Positions 9,033 through 17,711 are shown, counted from the stretch's first letter. The stretch is 64,000 nt of DNA from Streptomyces sp. ISL-96 (GCF_018614035.1 NZ_JAGGPA010000021.1:1-64000), one strand, 5' to 3'. A program made the numbers and translations. Notes: generated from the letters alone by a model not told the origin.

Positions 9033-10763
9033 TCAGCCCGCGTAGGGGTCGGGCACTTCGCCCGGCCGGGACAGGAACGCGAAGTCGCAGCCGGTGTCGG
9101 CCTGGGTGATCTGCTCGCTGTACAGCGCGCCGTAGCCACGCTCGTACTTCGCGGGCGGCTTCACCCACTCGGCGCGGCGACGCTCCAACTCCTCGTCCGG
9201 CACCTCGAGTCGGAGCGACCTGGCCGCGACATCGAGGGTGATCGCATCTCCGGTCCGTACCAGGGCCAGCGGTCCGCCGACGTACGACTCGGGTGCGATG
9301 TGCAGCACGCACGTGCCGTAACTCGTGCCGCTCATACGGGCGTCGGAGATCCGGACCATGTCCCTCACCCCCTCCTTGAGCAGGTGGTCGGGGATCGGCA
9401 GCATCCCGTACTCCGGCATTCCGGGACCGCCCTTGGGGCCGGCGTTGCGCAGAACGAGCACGGTGTCGGCGGTGATGCCGAGAGACGGATCGTTGATGGT
9501 GCGCTGCATGGTCTTGTAGTCGTCGAAGACGACCGCCGGGCCCGTGTGCCTGAGCAGGCCGGGCTCGGCGGCGATGTGCTTGATGACGGCGCCGTCCGGA
9601 CACAGATTGCCCCGCAGTACCGCGACCCCGCCCTCATCCGCGAGCGGTTCGCAAGGTGGCCTGATCACCTCGGGGTTGTGCACCACCGCGCCGGCGAGCT
9701 GCTCGCGCAGCGAGTCGTGCGCCACGGTGGGCCGGTCCAGATGCAGTACGTCCGTCAGCTGCGCCAGGAACGCCGGCAGCCCGCCCGCGAAGTGGAAGTC
9801 CTCCATCAGGTACTGGCCGCCCGGCCGCAGATTCGCCAGCACCGGGACCGTCCGCGCGATCCGGTCGAAGTCGTCGAGGACGAGCGGCACTTGGGAGCGT
9901 CCGGCCATCGCGATCAGATGGATCACGGCGTTGGTGGAGCCGCCCAGCGCCAGCACGGTCGCGACGGCGTCCTCGTACGCCGGCCGGGTCAGGATGTGCG
10001 ACAGTCGCAGATCCCGGTGTACGAGTTCGACGATCCGGCGGCCCGAGGCCGCGGCCATCCGGTCGTGCCCGGAATCCACGGCCGGGATCGAAGAGGCACC
10101 CGGCATGGTGACACCCAGCGCCTCGGCCGCGGCGGTCAGCGTGGACGCCGTCCCCATGGTCATGCAGGTGCCGGGGGAGCGGGCGAGACCGTTCTCCAGC
10201 TCGGCCAGTTCGGCGTCACCGACCAGCCCGGCCCGCCAGTCGTCCCAGTACTTCCACATGTCCGTACCGGAGCCGAGCACCTCGTCGCGCCAGTGGCCCG
10301 GCAGCATCGGTCCGGCCGGGACGAAGACGGCCGGCAGATCGACGGACGCGGCGCCCATCAGCAGCGCGGGCGTCGACTTGTCGCAGCCGCCCAGCAGCAC
10401 GGCGCCGTCCACGGGGTAGGAACGCAGCAGCTCCTCCGTCTCCATGGCCAGCATGTTCCGGTAGAGCATGGGCGTCGGCTTCTGGAACGTCTCGGAGAGG
10501 GTGGAGACCGGGAATTCGAGCGGGAAACCCCCGGCCTGCCACACGCCGCGCTTGACCGCCTGCGCCCGGTCCCGCAGGTGCACATGGCAGGGGTTGATGT
10601 CCGACCAGGTGTTGAGGACCGCGATCACCGGCTTGCCCAGGTGCTCCTCGGGGAGGTAACCGAGCTGGCGGGTGCGGGCGCGGTGACTGAACGACCGGAG
10701 ACCTTCGCTCCCGTACCACTGATGGCTGCGCAGACTCTCCGGATCCCTCATGCGGCCACTCAT
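9033..10763 (-). CDS. IlvD/Edd-family sugar-acid dehydratase
   Basis: Predicted Fe-S dehydratase of an aldonate (for example L-arabonate, D-xylonate or a galactonate-type acid) giving the 2-keto-3-deoxy acid. The 576-residue length is normal for the sugar-acid branch of IlvD/Edd. Cluster-ligand cysteines are visible at about 59 (DINPCH), 127 (GGCDKS) and 200 (SPGTCM), with the C-terminal serine region DARMSGTSYGT. ATG at 10763 overlaps the upstream stop (ATGA). It shares an operon with a DHDPS-family enzyme and a GntR regulator, a classic arrangement for non-phosphorylating sugar-acid catabolism. It is not the branched-chain amino-acid IlvD, judged by context and motif variants; the substrate is unassigned. 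Confidence 0.8.
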   Translation of the reverse strand: MSGRMRDPESLRSHQWYGSEGLRSFSHRARTRQLGYLPEEHLGKPVIAVLNTWSDINPCHVHLRDRAQAVKRGVWQAGGFPLEFPVSTLSETFQKPTPMLYRNMLAMETEELLRSYPVDGAVLLGGCDKSTPALLMGAASVDLPAVFVPAGPMLPGHWRDEVLGSGTDMWKYWDDWRAGLVGDAELAELENGLARSPGTCMTMGTASTLTAAAEALGVTMPGASSIPAVDSGHDRMAAASGRRIVELVHRDLRLSHILTRPAYEDAVATVLALGGSTNAVIHLIAMAGRSQVPLVLDDFDRIARTVPVLANLRPGGQYLMEDFHFAGGLPAFLAQLTDVLHLDRPTVAHDSLREQLAGAVVHNPEVIRPPCEPLADEGGVAVLRGNLCPDGAVIKHIAAEPGLLRHTGPAVVFDDYKTMQRTINDPSLGITADTVLVLRNAGPKGGPGMPEYGMLPIPDHLLKEGVRDMVRISDARMSGTSYGTCVLHIAPESYVGGPLALVRTGDAITLDVAARSLRLEVPDEELERRRAEWVKPPAKYERGYGALYSEQITQADTGCDFAFLSRPGEVPDPYAG

Positions 10764-11677
10764 ACGGACCACCCGGCTATCAGCTCCGCGATCTCGGCGC
10801 GCCGGTCCTCCGGGAGCACCCGGCTCGGTGCGCGGACATCGCGACGGCACAGTCCGAGAGAGGCCAGCGCCTCCTTCACGACCGTGACGTTGTCGGCGGA
10901 CTGCCGGGCTGCCCGCAGCTCCTCGAACGTACGGATCTGCTCCCAGGTCTTCATGGCGGCGGGGTAGTCCCCGGCGCGCAACGCGTCGAGCATCCCCAGT
11001 GACACCGACGGGGCGACGTTGACGAGCCCCGAGGTGAAGCCGGTGGCGCCGGCGGCGAAATAGGGGGGCGCGTACAGCTCGGCGAGCCCGGCGACCCAGA
11101 CGAAGCGGTCCAGGCCCGCGTCCCGCGCGAAGGCGGCGAAGCGCGCCGCGTCCGGCACGGCGTACTTCACACCGATGACATTGGGGCAGGTGTCGCCCAA
11201 CGCGGCAAGACTCTCCGCGCTCAGCAGCGGATTGCGGATGTACGGGACGACTCCGAGCTCCGGTACCGCCTCGGCGATGGCGCGGTGGTAGTCGGCCCAG
11301 CCGTCCTGCGAGACGTACGGATGGACGGGCTGATGCACCATCAGCATCTGCGCGCCGGCGTCCCGGGCGTGCTCGGCGGCGGCGACGGCGGTCGGCACGT
11401 CGTGCCCGACGCCGACGACGACGATGGCGCGGCCGTCAGCCTCCTCGATGGTCAGTTCGGTGACGTCACGGCGTTCCTCGGGAGTGAGGGCGTAGAACTC
11501 GCCGGTGTTTCCGTTCGGCGTCAGCGTCCGCACGCCGCCGTCCAGCAGCCGGCCCAGCAGGGCCCGGTGGGCGGCGATGTCGATGGAGCCGTCGGCGGCG
11601 AAGGGCGTCACCGGGATCGCCACGACGTCGGCGAGCGCGCTGCGCAGAGCGGAGAAGTCGGCGGCCGTGCTGGTCAT
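10760..11677 (-). CDS. DHDPS-family aldolase or dehydratase
   Basis: Class I lyase of the dihydrodipicolinate synthase family, 305 residues, presumed to act on the 2-keto-3-deoxy sugar acid made by the neighbouring dehydratase. The Schiff-base lysine is K171 in GVKYAVPD, the catalytic tyrosine Y146 in VVPYIRNP, and the substrate-carboxylate loop TPNGNTGE spans 53-60. The reaction could be retro-aldol cleavage or dehydration/decarboxylation; sequence reading does not separate them. A lysine-biosynthetic DapA role is unlikely given the operon. Coupled to the regulator (ATGA at 11674-11677) and to the dehydratase downstream. Confidence 0.82.
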   Translation of the reverse strand: MTSTAADFSALRSALADVVAIPVTPFAADGSIDIAAHRALLGRLLDGGVRTLTPNGNTGEFYALTPEERRDVTELTIEEADGRAIVVVGVGHDVPTAVAAAEHARDAGAQMLMVHQPVHPYVSQDGWADYHRAIAEAVPELGVVPYIRNPLLSAESLAALGDTCPNVIGVKYAVPDAARFAAFARDAGLDRFVWVAGLAELYAPPYFAAGATGFTSGLVNVAPSVSLGMLDALRAGDYPAAMKTWEQIRTFEELRAARQSADNVTVVKEALASLGLCRRDVRAPSRVLPEDRRAEIAELIAGWSV

Positions 11678-12321
11678 GCGGGTTCCCCCTCCGGGAAGGC
11701 GCGCTGTACGAAGTCGGCGATGTGGGTGTGCAGGGCGCGGGCGGCTCCCTCCGCGTCGCCGTCGAGCGCGAGCCGCAGAATCTCCAGGTGCTCAACCGCT
11801 TCGTGCTTCCAGGACGGGACGGCGGCCCAGGCGACGGTCGAGACGAGGGCCGCCTGGTCGCGTACCTCGTCCAGCATCCTGGCGAGCAGCGGATTGCCGC
11901 AGGGCAGATAGAGCGCGCGGTGGAACTCCCGGTTGGCTAGGGAGCGTTCGGCCTGGTCGGTCGCCTCCTCGGCCTGGACGAGCGCCTCGCGGGCGGCTTC
12001 CAGGCAGGCGCGGGAGGTGATGGTGCGGCGCAGGGCCTCCGGTTCGAGGAGCAGCCGTACGTCGTACACCTCACGGGCCATGGCGGCGTCGACCGTCCGT
12101 ACCGTGACGCCCTTGTACTGGTTCATTACGACGAGTCCGGTCCCCGCCAGGGTCTTGAGCGCCTCGCGCACCGGAGTCTTCGACACGCCGAACTGGGCGG
12201 CCAGCTCGGTCTCGACCAGGGCCTGGCCCGGGCTGAGTCCGCCGGTGAGGATGGCGTGCTTGATCCCCTCCAGCACGTACTGCGTGCGGGAGGGGATCGG
12301 ACTCGGAGGAGCGAAAGCCAT
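11674..12321 (-). CDS. GntR/FadR-family regulator with FCD domain
   Basis: Likely local repressor of the sugar-acid and transport genes. The 215 residues hold an N-terminal winged HTH (about 12-75, with LVETELAAQFGVSKTPVREALK) and a C-terminal all-helical FCD ligand-binding domain. FCD regulators usually sense carboxylates, which fits a keto-deoxy acid inducer made by the downstream genes. It is the promoter-proximal gene, so it is probably autoregulated through the inverted repeats at 12351-12373. Start ATG 12321 is supported by upstream GC-poor promoter-like DNA; no better start is seen. Confidence 0.88.
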   Translation of the reverse strand: MAFAPPSPIPSRTQYVLEGIKHAILTGGLSPGQALVETELAAQFGVSKTPVREALKTLAGTGLVVMNQYKGVTVRTVDAAMAREVYDVRLLLEPEALRRTITSRACLEAAREALVQAEEATDQAERSLANREFHRALYLPCGNPLLARMLDEVRDQAALVSTVAWAAVPSWKHEAVEHLEILRLALDGDAEGAARALHTHIADFVQRAFPEGEPA

Positions 12322-12350
12322 GGGGACTCACATATCTCGCGTATGGCGTC

Positions 12351-12373
12351 TCATATATGACGTACGAAGTACG
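12351..12373. promoter_or_regulatory. Paired inverted repeats upstream of GntR
   Basis: TCATATATGA (12351-12360) is immediately followed by CGTACGAAGTACG (12361-12373, arms CGTAC/GTACG). They lie 30-52 bp upstream of the GntR ATG in unusually AT-rich DNA, as expected for promoter plus auto-operator. Confidence 0.4.
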
Positions 12374-12496
12374 ACGCGAAGAAGCTAAGTCCGTTCCCAT
12401 GTTTCGTCAATGCTTCTGGCAGAAGAACTTCGGTGGCGAGGACGGAGGTTGATGTCAGGGGGTGTACGCGCCGAGCAGTCGGTCGTACTCCTCTGG

Positions 12497-12540
12497 GGCG
12501 GAGCCCCTCACGCGGCGGAGCCCCTCACGCGGCGGAGCCG
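12497..12540. repeat. 17-bp tandem repeat, about 2.5 copies
   Basis: GGCGGAGCCCCTCACGC recurs with a 17-bp period at 12497 and 12514, with a partial third copy at 12531. Each unit contains a small GGGGC/GCCCC-type hairpin. No function is evident. Confidence 0.6.
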
Positions 12541-12551
12541 CAAAATGTCAC

Positions 12552-12589
12552 AGCGGGAAGGGGCGGGTAGGGGAAAAGCCCCGCAGGGA
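12552..12589. repeat. Intergenic repeat, copy A
   Basis: Contains CGGGAAGGGGCGGGTAGGGG followed by AAAAGCCCCGCAGGG. A close copy begins at 53226 at the edge of the island. Repeats of this kind are familiar from Streptomyces intergenic DNA; their function is not known to me. Confidence 0.5.
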
Positions 12590-12677
12590 AACCGAGCGCA
12601 GCCAGTGCCGGACGCTAAACCCGCCCCCGAGGCTCCCGCAAGGCTCCCGGACGTAGTTCGTTCGAAATCAAGTTCAC

Positions 12678-12695
12678 CGTTCGAGGTGTCGAACA
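12678..12695. promoter_or_regulatory. 18-bp palindrome, copy 2 of 3
   Basis: CGTTCGAGGTGTCGAACA; the inner arms GTTCGA and TCGAAC are perfectly complementary. It lies 123 bp upstream of the GH43 ATG at 12819 and matches the site at 8991-9008. Confidence 0.5.
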
Positions 12696-12778
12696 TCAAA
12701 CATCACACCCGCACTCCCAGGGGCTGGTGCGCAAGCCAACACCCCATTACCGTCTCCGCTGCACAGGATCTCGTACGC

Positions 12779-12796
12779 CATTCGATATACCGAACA
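12779..12796. promoter_or_regulatory. 18-bp palindrome, copy 3 of 3
   Basis: CATTCGATATACCGAACA ends 22 bp before the GH43 ATG at 12819, overlapping the probable promoter or leader. A bound repressor here would block the GH43-CE12 transcript. Confidence 0.5.
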
Positions 12797-12818
12797 GCCG
12801 GAAGGGAAAGCCACCCTG

Positions 12819-13895
12819 ATGCGCAGTCAGATACCGCCGCCCACCCGCAGAGGCGTGCTCCGAGGCGCCCTCGCCCTCGGTGCGGTCGCCGCCCACGCCG
12901 CCGCCGCAACCCCCGCCCACGCCGCCGGCACCGCCGCCCCCACCAACCCGCTCGTCCGCCAGCGCGCCGACCCCCACATCCACCGCCACACCGACAGGCG
13001 CTACTACTTCACCGCCACCGCACCCGAGTACGACCGGATCATCCTGCGCAGCTCCCGCACCCTCGCCGGTCTGGCAACGGCCGAAGAGGCTGTCATCTGG
13101 CGCCGGCACGCCACCGGCGACATGGCCGCGCACATCTGGGCGCCCGAGATCCATCACATCAACGGGGCCTGGTACATCTACTTCGCCTCCGCGCCCGCCG
13201 ACGACGTATGGAAAATCCGCATCTGGGTGCTGGAGAACAAGAGCGCCAACCCCTTCCGCGGCACCTGGACCGAGAAGGGCCGGCTCACCACCGCCTGGGA
13301 CACCTTCTCGCTCGACGCCACCACCTTCACCCACAACTCCGACCGCTATCTCGCCTGGGCGCAGCACGAACCCGGAATGGACAACAACACCGGCGTCTCC
13401 CTCTCCCGCATGGCGAACCCATGGACCCTCACAGGGCCCCAAGTACGCCTCACTACACCCGAGTACGACTGGGAGCGCATCGGGTTCAAGGTCAATGAAG
13501 GCCCCTCGGTCATCCGGCGCAACGGCCGCCTCTTCATGACCTACTCGGCGAGCGCGACCGACGCGAACTACTGCCTCGGCCTGCTCACCGCCGACGAGAA
13601 CGCCGACCTTCTCGCGCCCGGCACCTGGAAGAAGTCCCCGGTCCCCGTCTTCACCAGCAACGACACGACCGCCCAATACGGCCCGGGCCACAACTCCTTC
13701 ACCGTCGCCGAGGACGGCCGCACCGACGTCATGGTCTACCACGCCCGCCAGTACAAGGCGATCGCCGGCGACCCGCTGCACGATCCCAACCGCCACACCC
13801 GCATCCAGCGGCTCGGCTGGAAACCGGACGGCACCCCCGACTTCGGCGTGCCCGTCGCCGACGGCCCGGTCCGGATCCTCGGCGGGAGGCCTTGA
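12819..13895 (+). CDS. Secreted GH43 arabinofuranosidase-like enzyme
   Basis: Exported family 43 glycosidase, 358 residues, likely releasing arabinose from arabinan or RG-I side chains. The N-terminus has a Tat motif (TRRGVLRG) and an Ala-rich signal ending near AHA. The propeller carries QRADPHIH (base Asp), IWAPEIHHI and NEGPSVI (acid Glu), the order expected for GH43. Good ribosome site (GGAAGGGAAA) precedes the ATG. It is coupled to the next gene through a TGATG junction. Control by the palindromes upstream ties it to the GntR cluster on the other strand. Confidence 0.82.
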   Translation: MRSQIPPPTRRGVLRGALALGAVAAHAAAATPAHAAGTAAPTNPLVRQRADPHIHRHTDRRYYFTATAPEYDRIILRSSRTLAGLATAEEAVIWRRHATGDMAAHIWAPEIHHINGAWYIYFASAPADDVWKIRIWVLENKSANPFRGTWTEKGRLTTAWDTFSLDATTFTHNSDRYLAWAQHEPGMDNNTGVSLSRMANPWTLTGPQVRLTTPEYDWERIGFKVNEGPSVIRRNGRLFMTYSASATDANYCLGLLTADENADLLAPGTWKKSPVPVFTSNDTTAQYGPGHNSFTVAEDGRTDVMVYHARQYKAIAGDPLHDPNRHTRIQRLGWKPDGTPDFGVPVADGPVRILGGRP

Positions 13896-14983
13896 TGCGT
13901 CGCCGCTCAGGCACCGCGGTCGCCCTGCTCGCCCTGGCTACGGCCACCATCACCGCACTCGCCGCCGTACCCAGCGCACACGCCCACGCTGCCACACTCG
14001 GCCCCGGTGTCGAAGGGTGCGCCCCCGCGCTGTGCCATGTCGACGTCCCGCCCGGGACGTACAACGTCACCGTCACGCTCGGCGGCGCGGAGGCGGGCAG
14101 TACCTCCGTCACGGCCGAGACGCGCCGGACCCTGCTCACCGAGGCGCCCACCGCCCCCGGGCAGCGGATGCGCCGCACCTTCACCGTCGACGTACGCGAA
14201 CCCGAGGGCGAGCCCACGGGCCCGGCCGGCAGCCCCGGCCTCGATCTCGTCGTCGGTGGTACGTCGCCGAAACTCGCCGCACTGCGCGTCACCCCGGCGC
14301 CCGGCGCGCGCAAGGTCGTGCTGGTCGGCGACTCGACCGTATGCGACCAGCCGGGTGCGCCGTACGCGGGCTGGGGGCAGCAACTGCCCCAGTACCTCGA
14401 ACGAGGCGTCGCCGTCGCCAACTACGCCGACTCGGGGGAGGGTTCGCAGTCGGTGCTCGATAATCCCGCGCTCTTTCCGGCCGCCCTCGCGCGGGTGCGC
14501 CGAGGTGACCTCGTCCTCGTCCAGCTCGCCCACAACGACAAGCAGACCCCGGCCGCCACCTACCGGGCCAACCTCGCCACCATGGTCGACCAGGTACGTG
14601 CCAAGGGCGGCCGGCCCGTGCTCGTCACCCCGATCGTGCGCCGGTGGTTCAACTCCGACGGCACGCTCAACAACGGCACCGCGCTCCTCGTCAACGGCCT
14701 CGGCATCGACCTCCCCGCCGAGATCCGCGCCCTGGCGGCCGATGCGGACGTACCACTGATCGACCTCACGGCCCTCACCAAGCGGCGCGTCGAGGAGCTC
14801 GGCCCCCAGCCCTCCAAAGCCCTGTATCTGTACGACGAGAAGCGCGACAACACCCACACGTCCGTACGCGGAGCCACCGAGTACGCCGCGTTCGTGAACG
14901 GTGAACTGCGTGCTCTCCTGCTGTCCAAACCGTTGACGGGCCCTGTGGGCACTCGTACATTGCCCCGGCAAGCGCTTTCCTAA
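13895..14983 (+). CDS. Secreted rhamnogalacturonan acetylesterase-like protein (CE12)
   Basis: 362-residue exported esterase. A signal peptide (about 1-30) leads into a small beta-sandwich domain (about 35-130, VDVPPGTYNVTVTLGG) like the N-terminal module seen in some RG acetylesterases. The SGNH hydrolase domain follows: GDSTVCDQPG with the nucleophile serine, a glycine block (ADSGEGSQS), HND and DNTHTS with the catalytic histidine. ATG 13895 shares its A with the GH43 stop (TGATG); a TTG one codon earlier is less likely. With the other CE12 at 1333-2172 it gives the locus two deacetylases of different architecture. Confidence 0.85.
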   Translation: MRRRSGTAVALLALATATITALAAVPSAHAHAATLGPGVEGCAPALCHVDVPPGTYNVTVTLGGAEAGSTSVTAETRRTLLTEAPTAPGQRMRRTFTVDVREPEGEPTGPAGSPGLDLVVGGTSPKLAALRVTPAPGARKVVLVGDSTVCDQPGAPYAGWGQQLPQYLERGVAVANYADSGEGSQSVLDNPALFPAALARVRRGDLVLVQLAHNDKQTPAATYRANLATMVDQVRAKGGRPVLVTPIVRRWFNSDGTLNNGTALLVNGLGIDLPAEIRALAADADVPLIDLTALTKRRVEELGPQPSKALYLYDEKRDNTHTSVRGATEYAAFVNGELRALLLSKPLTGPVGTRTLPRQALS

Positions 14984-14998
14984 AACGATTCAATCGTT
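14969..14998. promoter_or_regulatory. Operator-like elements before the second transporter
   Basis: CAAGCGCTTT (14969-14978) is followed by the inverted repeat AACGATTCAATCGTT (14984-14998). Both overlap the end of the CE12 gene and lie just upstream of the binding-protein ATG at 15016. The second repeat resembles the AAACG/CGTTT-type operators of LacI-family regulators. Confidence 0.45.
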
Positions 14999-15015
14999 AG
15001 ACGAAGAGGTGAACC

Positions 15016-16305
15016 ATGCGCACATCCAGGCATGTTGAGAGGCGAACCTTCCTCAAGGCGGCCGGAGCCTCACTGGCGACTGTCGGGCTGACAGCGGCAG
15101 GCTGTGGGGGCGGAAGCGGTTCCGCCGGCGGGCCCGTGACCATCAGGTACGCCTGGTGGGGCGCCGACGACCGGGCCAAGAAGATCAACCAGTCGATCGC
15201 GCTCTTCGAGAAGAAGTACCCGAAGATCAAGGTCAAGACGGACTTCCAGCCCTACCTCGACTTCTGGAAGAAGTTCAACACCCAGGCGGCGGGCGGCAAC
15301 GCGCCCGACGTCATCCAGAACGCCGTCACCTTCCTGCGCAAGTACGCCGCCCGCAATGTGCTCCTCGACCTGAACCCCCAGGTGAAGGCGGGCAACCTCA
15401 GCACCGACAACTTCCGCTCCGGCCTGGAGAAGTTCGCCGAGGTCGACGGCAAGCTGCTCGGCCTGCCGGTCGGATCGAACTCGATGGGCTACATCATCGA
15501 CGAGAAGGTCTACGACAAGGCCGGCGTCACCCCGGAGTACGGCTGGACCTGGGACGACTGGTACGCCGGCCTCCAGAAGATCAAGAGCAAGACCGGCGTC
15601 GCCGGCGACTCCGGCCCGCACTCGATCATGTACTACTACGACCTCAAACTGCGCCAGCAGGGCAAGGCGTTCTTCACCGAGGACGGACTCGGATTCGAGG
15701 AGAGCGACCTCGAGGCCGAATGGACCGAGGCGATGAAGCGGACCCGCTCCGGCGTCTACGCCGATCCGAAGCGGGTCGAACAGATCAAGCCCAAGGCCGC
15801 GGCCGCGGGGGGCCTGTCGGCCGGCGAGTTCACCTGGGACAACTTCACCGTCCGCTACGCCGCCGAGGGCAAGAGCACGTACGGCATCGCACCCATCCCG
15901 ACGACCGACGGCAAGAAGACCGGCCAGTACCTCGGCTCGCTCATGCTCAGCGGCACCGCCAGGACCAAGCACCCCAAGGAGGTCGCCACCTTCATCAACT
16001 TCATGGTCCACGACCCGGAGGTGGGCCGGATCATGGGTTACGACCGCGGAGTGCTCTCCACCACCGAGCAGTTCGAGGCGTTCGAGCCCACCGACAAGGT
16101 GAGCAAGCAGATCTCCGCGTACGAGACGAAGATCGCCGAGACGGGCGTACTGGAGCCCATCACCCCGCACCCCGCCGGCGCCGACGTCATTGAGGGGGCC
16201 TTCCTGCGCCTCGCCACGGAGATGAGCCTCGACAAGGCGTCACCGGGCGAGGCGGTCGACAAGTTCTTCTCGGAGGCGAAGACGGCCTTCACCGCGAACG
16301 CCTGA
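15016..16305 (+). CDS. Tat-exported sugar-binding lipoprotein (YesO-like)
   Basis: Binding protein of the second importer, 429 residues. The N-terminus has a twin-arginine motif (ERRTFLKAAG) and a lipobox ending AAGC (Cys near residue 34). The mature part shows YAWWGADDR, GNAPDVIQN and NSMGYIIDEKVYDKAG, typical of family 1 sugar-binding proteins. Downstream permeases, a YesL-like protein and an exo-RG-lyase-like gene make this resemble the Bacillus yesOPQ rhamnogalacturonan importer. Ribosome site AGAGGTG precedes the ATG. Its permease partner is split by an IS, so the transporter is probably inactive in this strain. Confidence 0.85.
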   Translation: MRTSRHVERRTFLKAAGASLATVGLTAAGCGGGSGSAGGPVTIRYAWWGADDRAKKINQSIALFEKKYPKIKVKTDFQPYLDFWKKFNTQAAGGNAPDVIQNAVTFLRKYAARNVLLDLNPQVKAGNLSTDNFRSGLEKFAEVDGKLLGLPVGSNSMGYIIDEKVYDKAGVTPEYGWTWDDWYAGLQKIKSKTGVAGDSGPHSIMYYYDLKLRQQGKAFFTEDGLGFEESDLEAEWTEAMKRTRSGVYADPKRVEQIKPKAAAAGGLSAGEFTWDNFTVRYAAEGKSTYGIAPIPTTDGKKTGQYLGSLMLSGTARTKHPKEVATFINFMVHDPEVGRIMGYDRGVLSTTEQFEAFEPTDKVSKQISAYETKIAETGVLEPITPHPAGADVIEGAFLRLATEMSLDKASPGEAVDKFFSEAKTAFTANA

Positions 16306-16316
16306 GGGGACCGGCA

Positions 16317-17150
16317 GTGACGCACACCGTCCACCCCCCGCCGCCGGCCGAACCCGCCGCCCCGCCGCCCGGACCGGGGCGGCCCGCACCGCGCCCTGCC
16401 GGGCGGCGGCGCGGCAGCCGCCGCGAGAACCTCGCGGGCTACCTCTTCATGTCGCCCTGGATCGCCGGGTTCCTGGTCCTCACGGCCGGCCCCATGACAG
16501 CTTCCCTCTACTTCGCCTTCACCGACTACAACCTCTTCGACGCCCCGCAGTGGGTCGGCGTCAAGAACTTCAGCGACATGTTCGCCGACCCCCGCTGGCA
16601 GAAGTCGGTCGAGGTCACGGTCAAGTACGTCGTCATCGGTACGCCGCTGAAACTCATCGCGGCGCTCGGCGTGGCACTCCTGCTTGCCCAGAGCCGCCGC
16701 GGCCAGGCCTTCTACCGGGCCGCGTTCTACGCCCCGTCGCTGATCGGCGCCAGCGTCTCCGTCGCCGTCGTATGGCGGGCGATCTTCACCGACGACGCCG
16801 TGGTCGACCGTACGGGGCAGCTCTTCGGCATGAACGCCGGCGGCTGGGTCGGCGACCCCGACATGATCCTGTACGCCCTGGTCGCCCTCACCGTCTGGCA
16901 GTTCGGCGCGCCCGTGGTCATCTTCCTGGCCGGACTGAAGCAGGTGCCGCGCGAGCTGTACGAAGCGGCCGAGATGGACGGCGCCGGGCCATGGCGCCGG
17001 TTCTGGAACATCACGCTGCCGATGATCTCGCCGGTGCTCTTCTTCAACGTCCTGCTGGAAACCATCCACTCCTTCCAGATCTTCGGCTCGGCGTACATCC
17101 TCGGTGGCCAGGGCAACCCCTGCGGTCCCGCCGACGCCACGCTCGTCTAC
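16317..17150 (+). pseudogene. ABC permease (MalF type), 5' part, split by IS-1
   Basis: Encodes the first 278 residues of a permease: long Pro/Ala-rich cytoplasmic leader, five membrane segments and the EAA loop ELYEAAEMDGAGPWRRFWNITLP. Reading runs into IS-1 after ...ATLVY and stops two codons later (TGA). The remaining 50 residues lie at 19073-19225. Joining 17150 to 19073 gives an uninterrupted 328-residue permease reading LVYTCYLYQQGF across the joint. As it stands the last membrane segment is missing and the importer is predicted to be non-functional. Confidence 0.85.
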
Positions 17151-17259
17151 CTCTGATCTTGCGCAGTGCTCCCCCGTTCACGGGGGAGGTGAAGCGCATC
17201 TCAAGGCCGCTCTGACATCGGCTTCGGGCACGGATCTGCGCTCTTGACCCCGACCATGG

Positions 17260-17688
17260 TCATACGGGGCGTCGCTGATTCTCGATGTACTGACGTACGA
17301 CGGTCAGCGGTGCCCCGCCACAGCTTCCGGCGAAGTACGAGCCGGACCAGAAATGGCCGCCCCACAGGTACCGGCGGACATGCGCGTCGTACTCCTTGCG
17401 CAGGTACCGGGAGGAGACGCCCTTGAGGGAGTTGACCAGCCTGGAGAGCTGGACCTTGGGCGGGTAGTGCACCAGTAGATGTACGTGGTCCTCTTCGCCG
17501 TTGAACTGCTTCAGCTCGGCCTCAAAGTCCTGGCAGACCTCTCGCATGATCTCCTCGCACCTGGTCAGCATCTCGTCCGTGAACGCCTTACGCCGGTACT
17601 TGGTGACAAACACCAAGTGGACGTGCAGGTTGTAGACAACGTGACGGCCAGCGCGCACATCGGGATTTGGCTTCCATCGTGGTGACAT
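17260..17688 (-). CDS. tnpA: IS200/IS605 Y1 transposase
   Basis: Single-strand HUH transposase of 142 residues, the usual length. The metal-binding HUH motif is H68-V-H70 in EDHVHLLVHYP and the nucleophilic tyrosine is Y134 in VVRQYIENQ. It excises and inserts the element through its subterminal hairpins. It diverges from tnpB across 23 bp, in which a -10-like TACAGT serves tnpB; both mRNAs look leaderless. It is 142 residues long, the same as the copy at 36951-37379, and nearly identical to it. Appears functional. Confidence 0.93.
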   Translation of the reverse strand: MSPRWKPNPDVRAGRHVVYNLHVHLVFVTKYRRKAFTDEMLTRCEEIMREVCQDFEAELKQFNGEEDHVHLLVHYPPKVQLSRLVNSLKGVSSRYLRKEYDAHVRRYLWGGHFWSGSYFAGSCGGAPLTVVRQYIENQRRPV

Positions 17689-17711
17689 GAACCAAATGGT
17701 ACAGTGATGGT

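Larger units (their letters stand above)
12322..12818. other. Divergent regulatory gap between GntR and GH43
   Basis: 497 bp without a convincing gene. It holds inverted repeats next to the GntR start, a 17-bp tandem repeat, a copy of a Streptomyces-type intergenic repeat, and two 18-bp palindromes near the GH43 start. Open frames crossing it lack coding character and a plausible start. Confidence 0.6.

Noticed and set aside
9033..10763. Annotation as biosynthetic dihydroxy-acid dehydratase IlvD.
   Set aside because: Context is a GntR/DHDPS sugar operon and the length (576) and motifs fit the sugar-acid branch better.
12497..12540. Short tandem repeat as a possible CRISPR.
   Set aside because: The units are contiguous 17-mers without spacers, and no cas genes are present.
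12747..13796. Long open frame on the minus strand, about 350 codons, opposite the GH43 gene.
   Set aside because: It is a shadow of the third-position GC bias of the real GH43 gene, low in complexity (Gly/Val-rich) and without a family motif.
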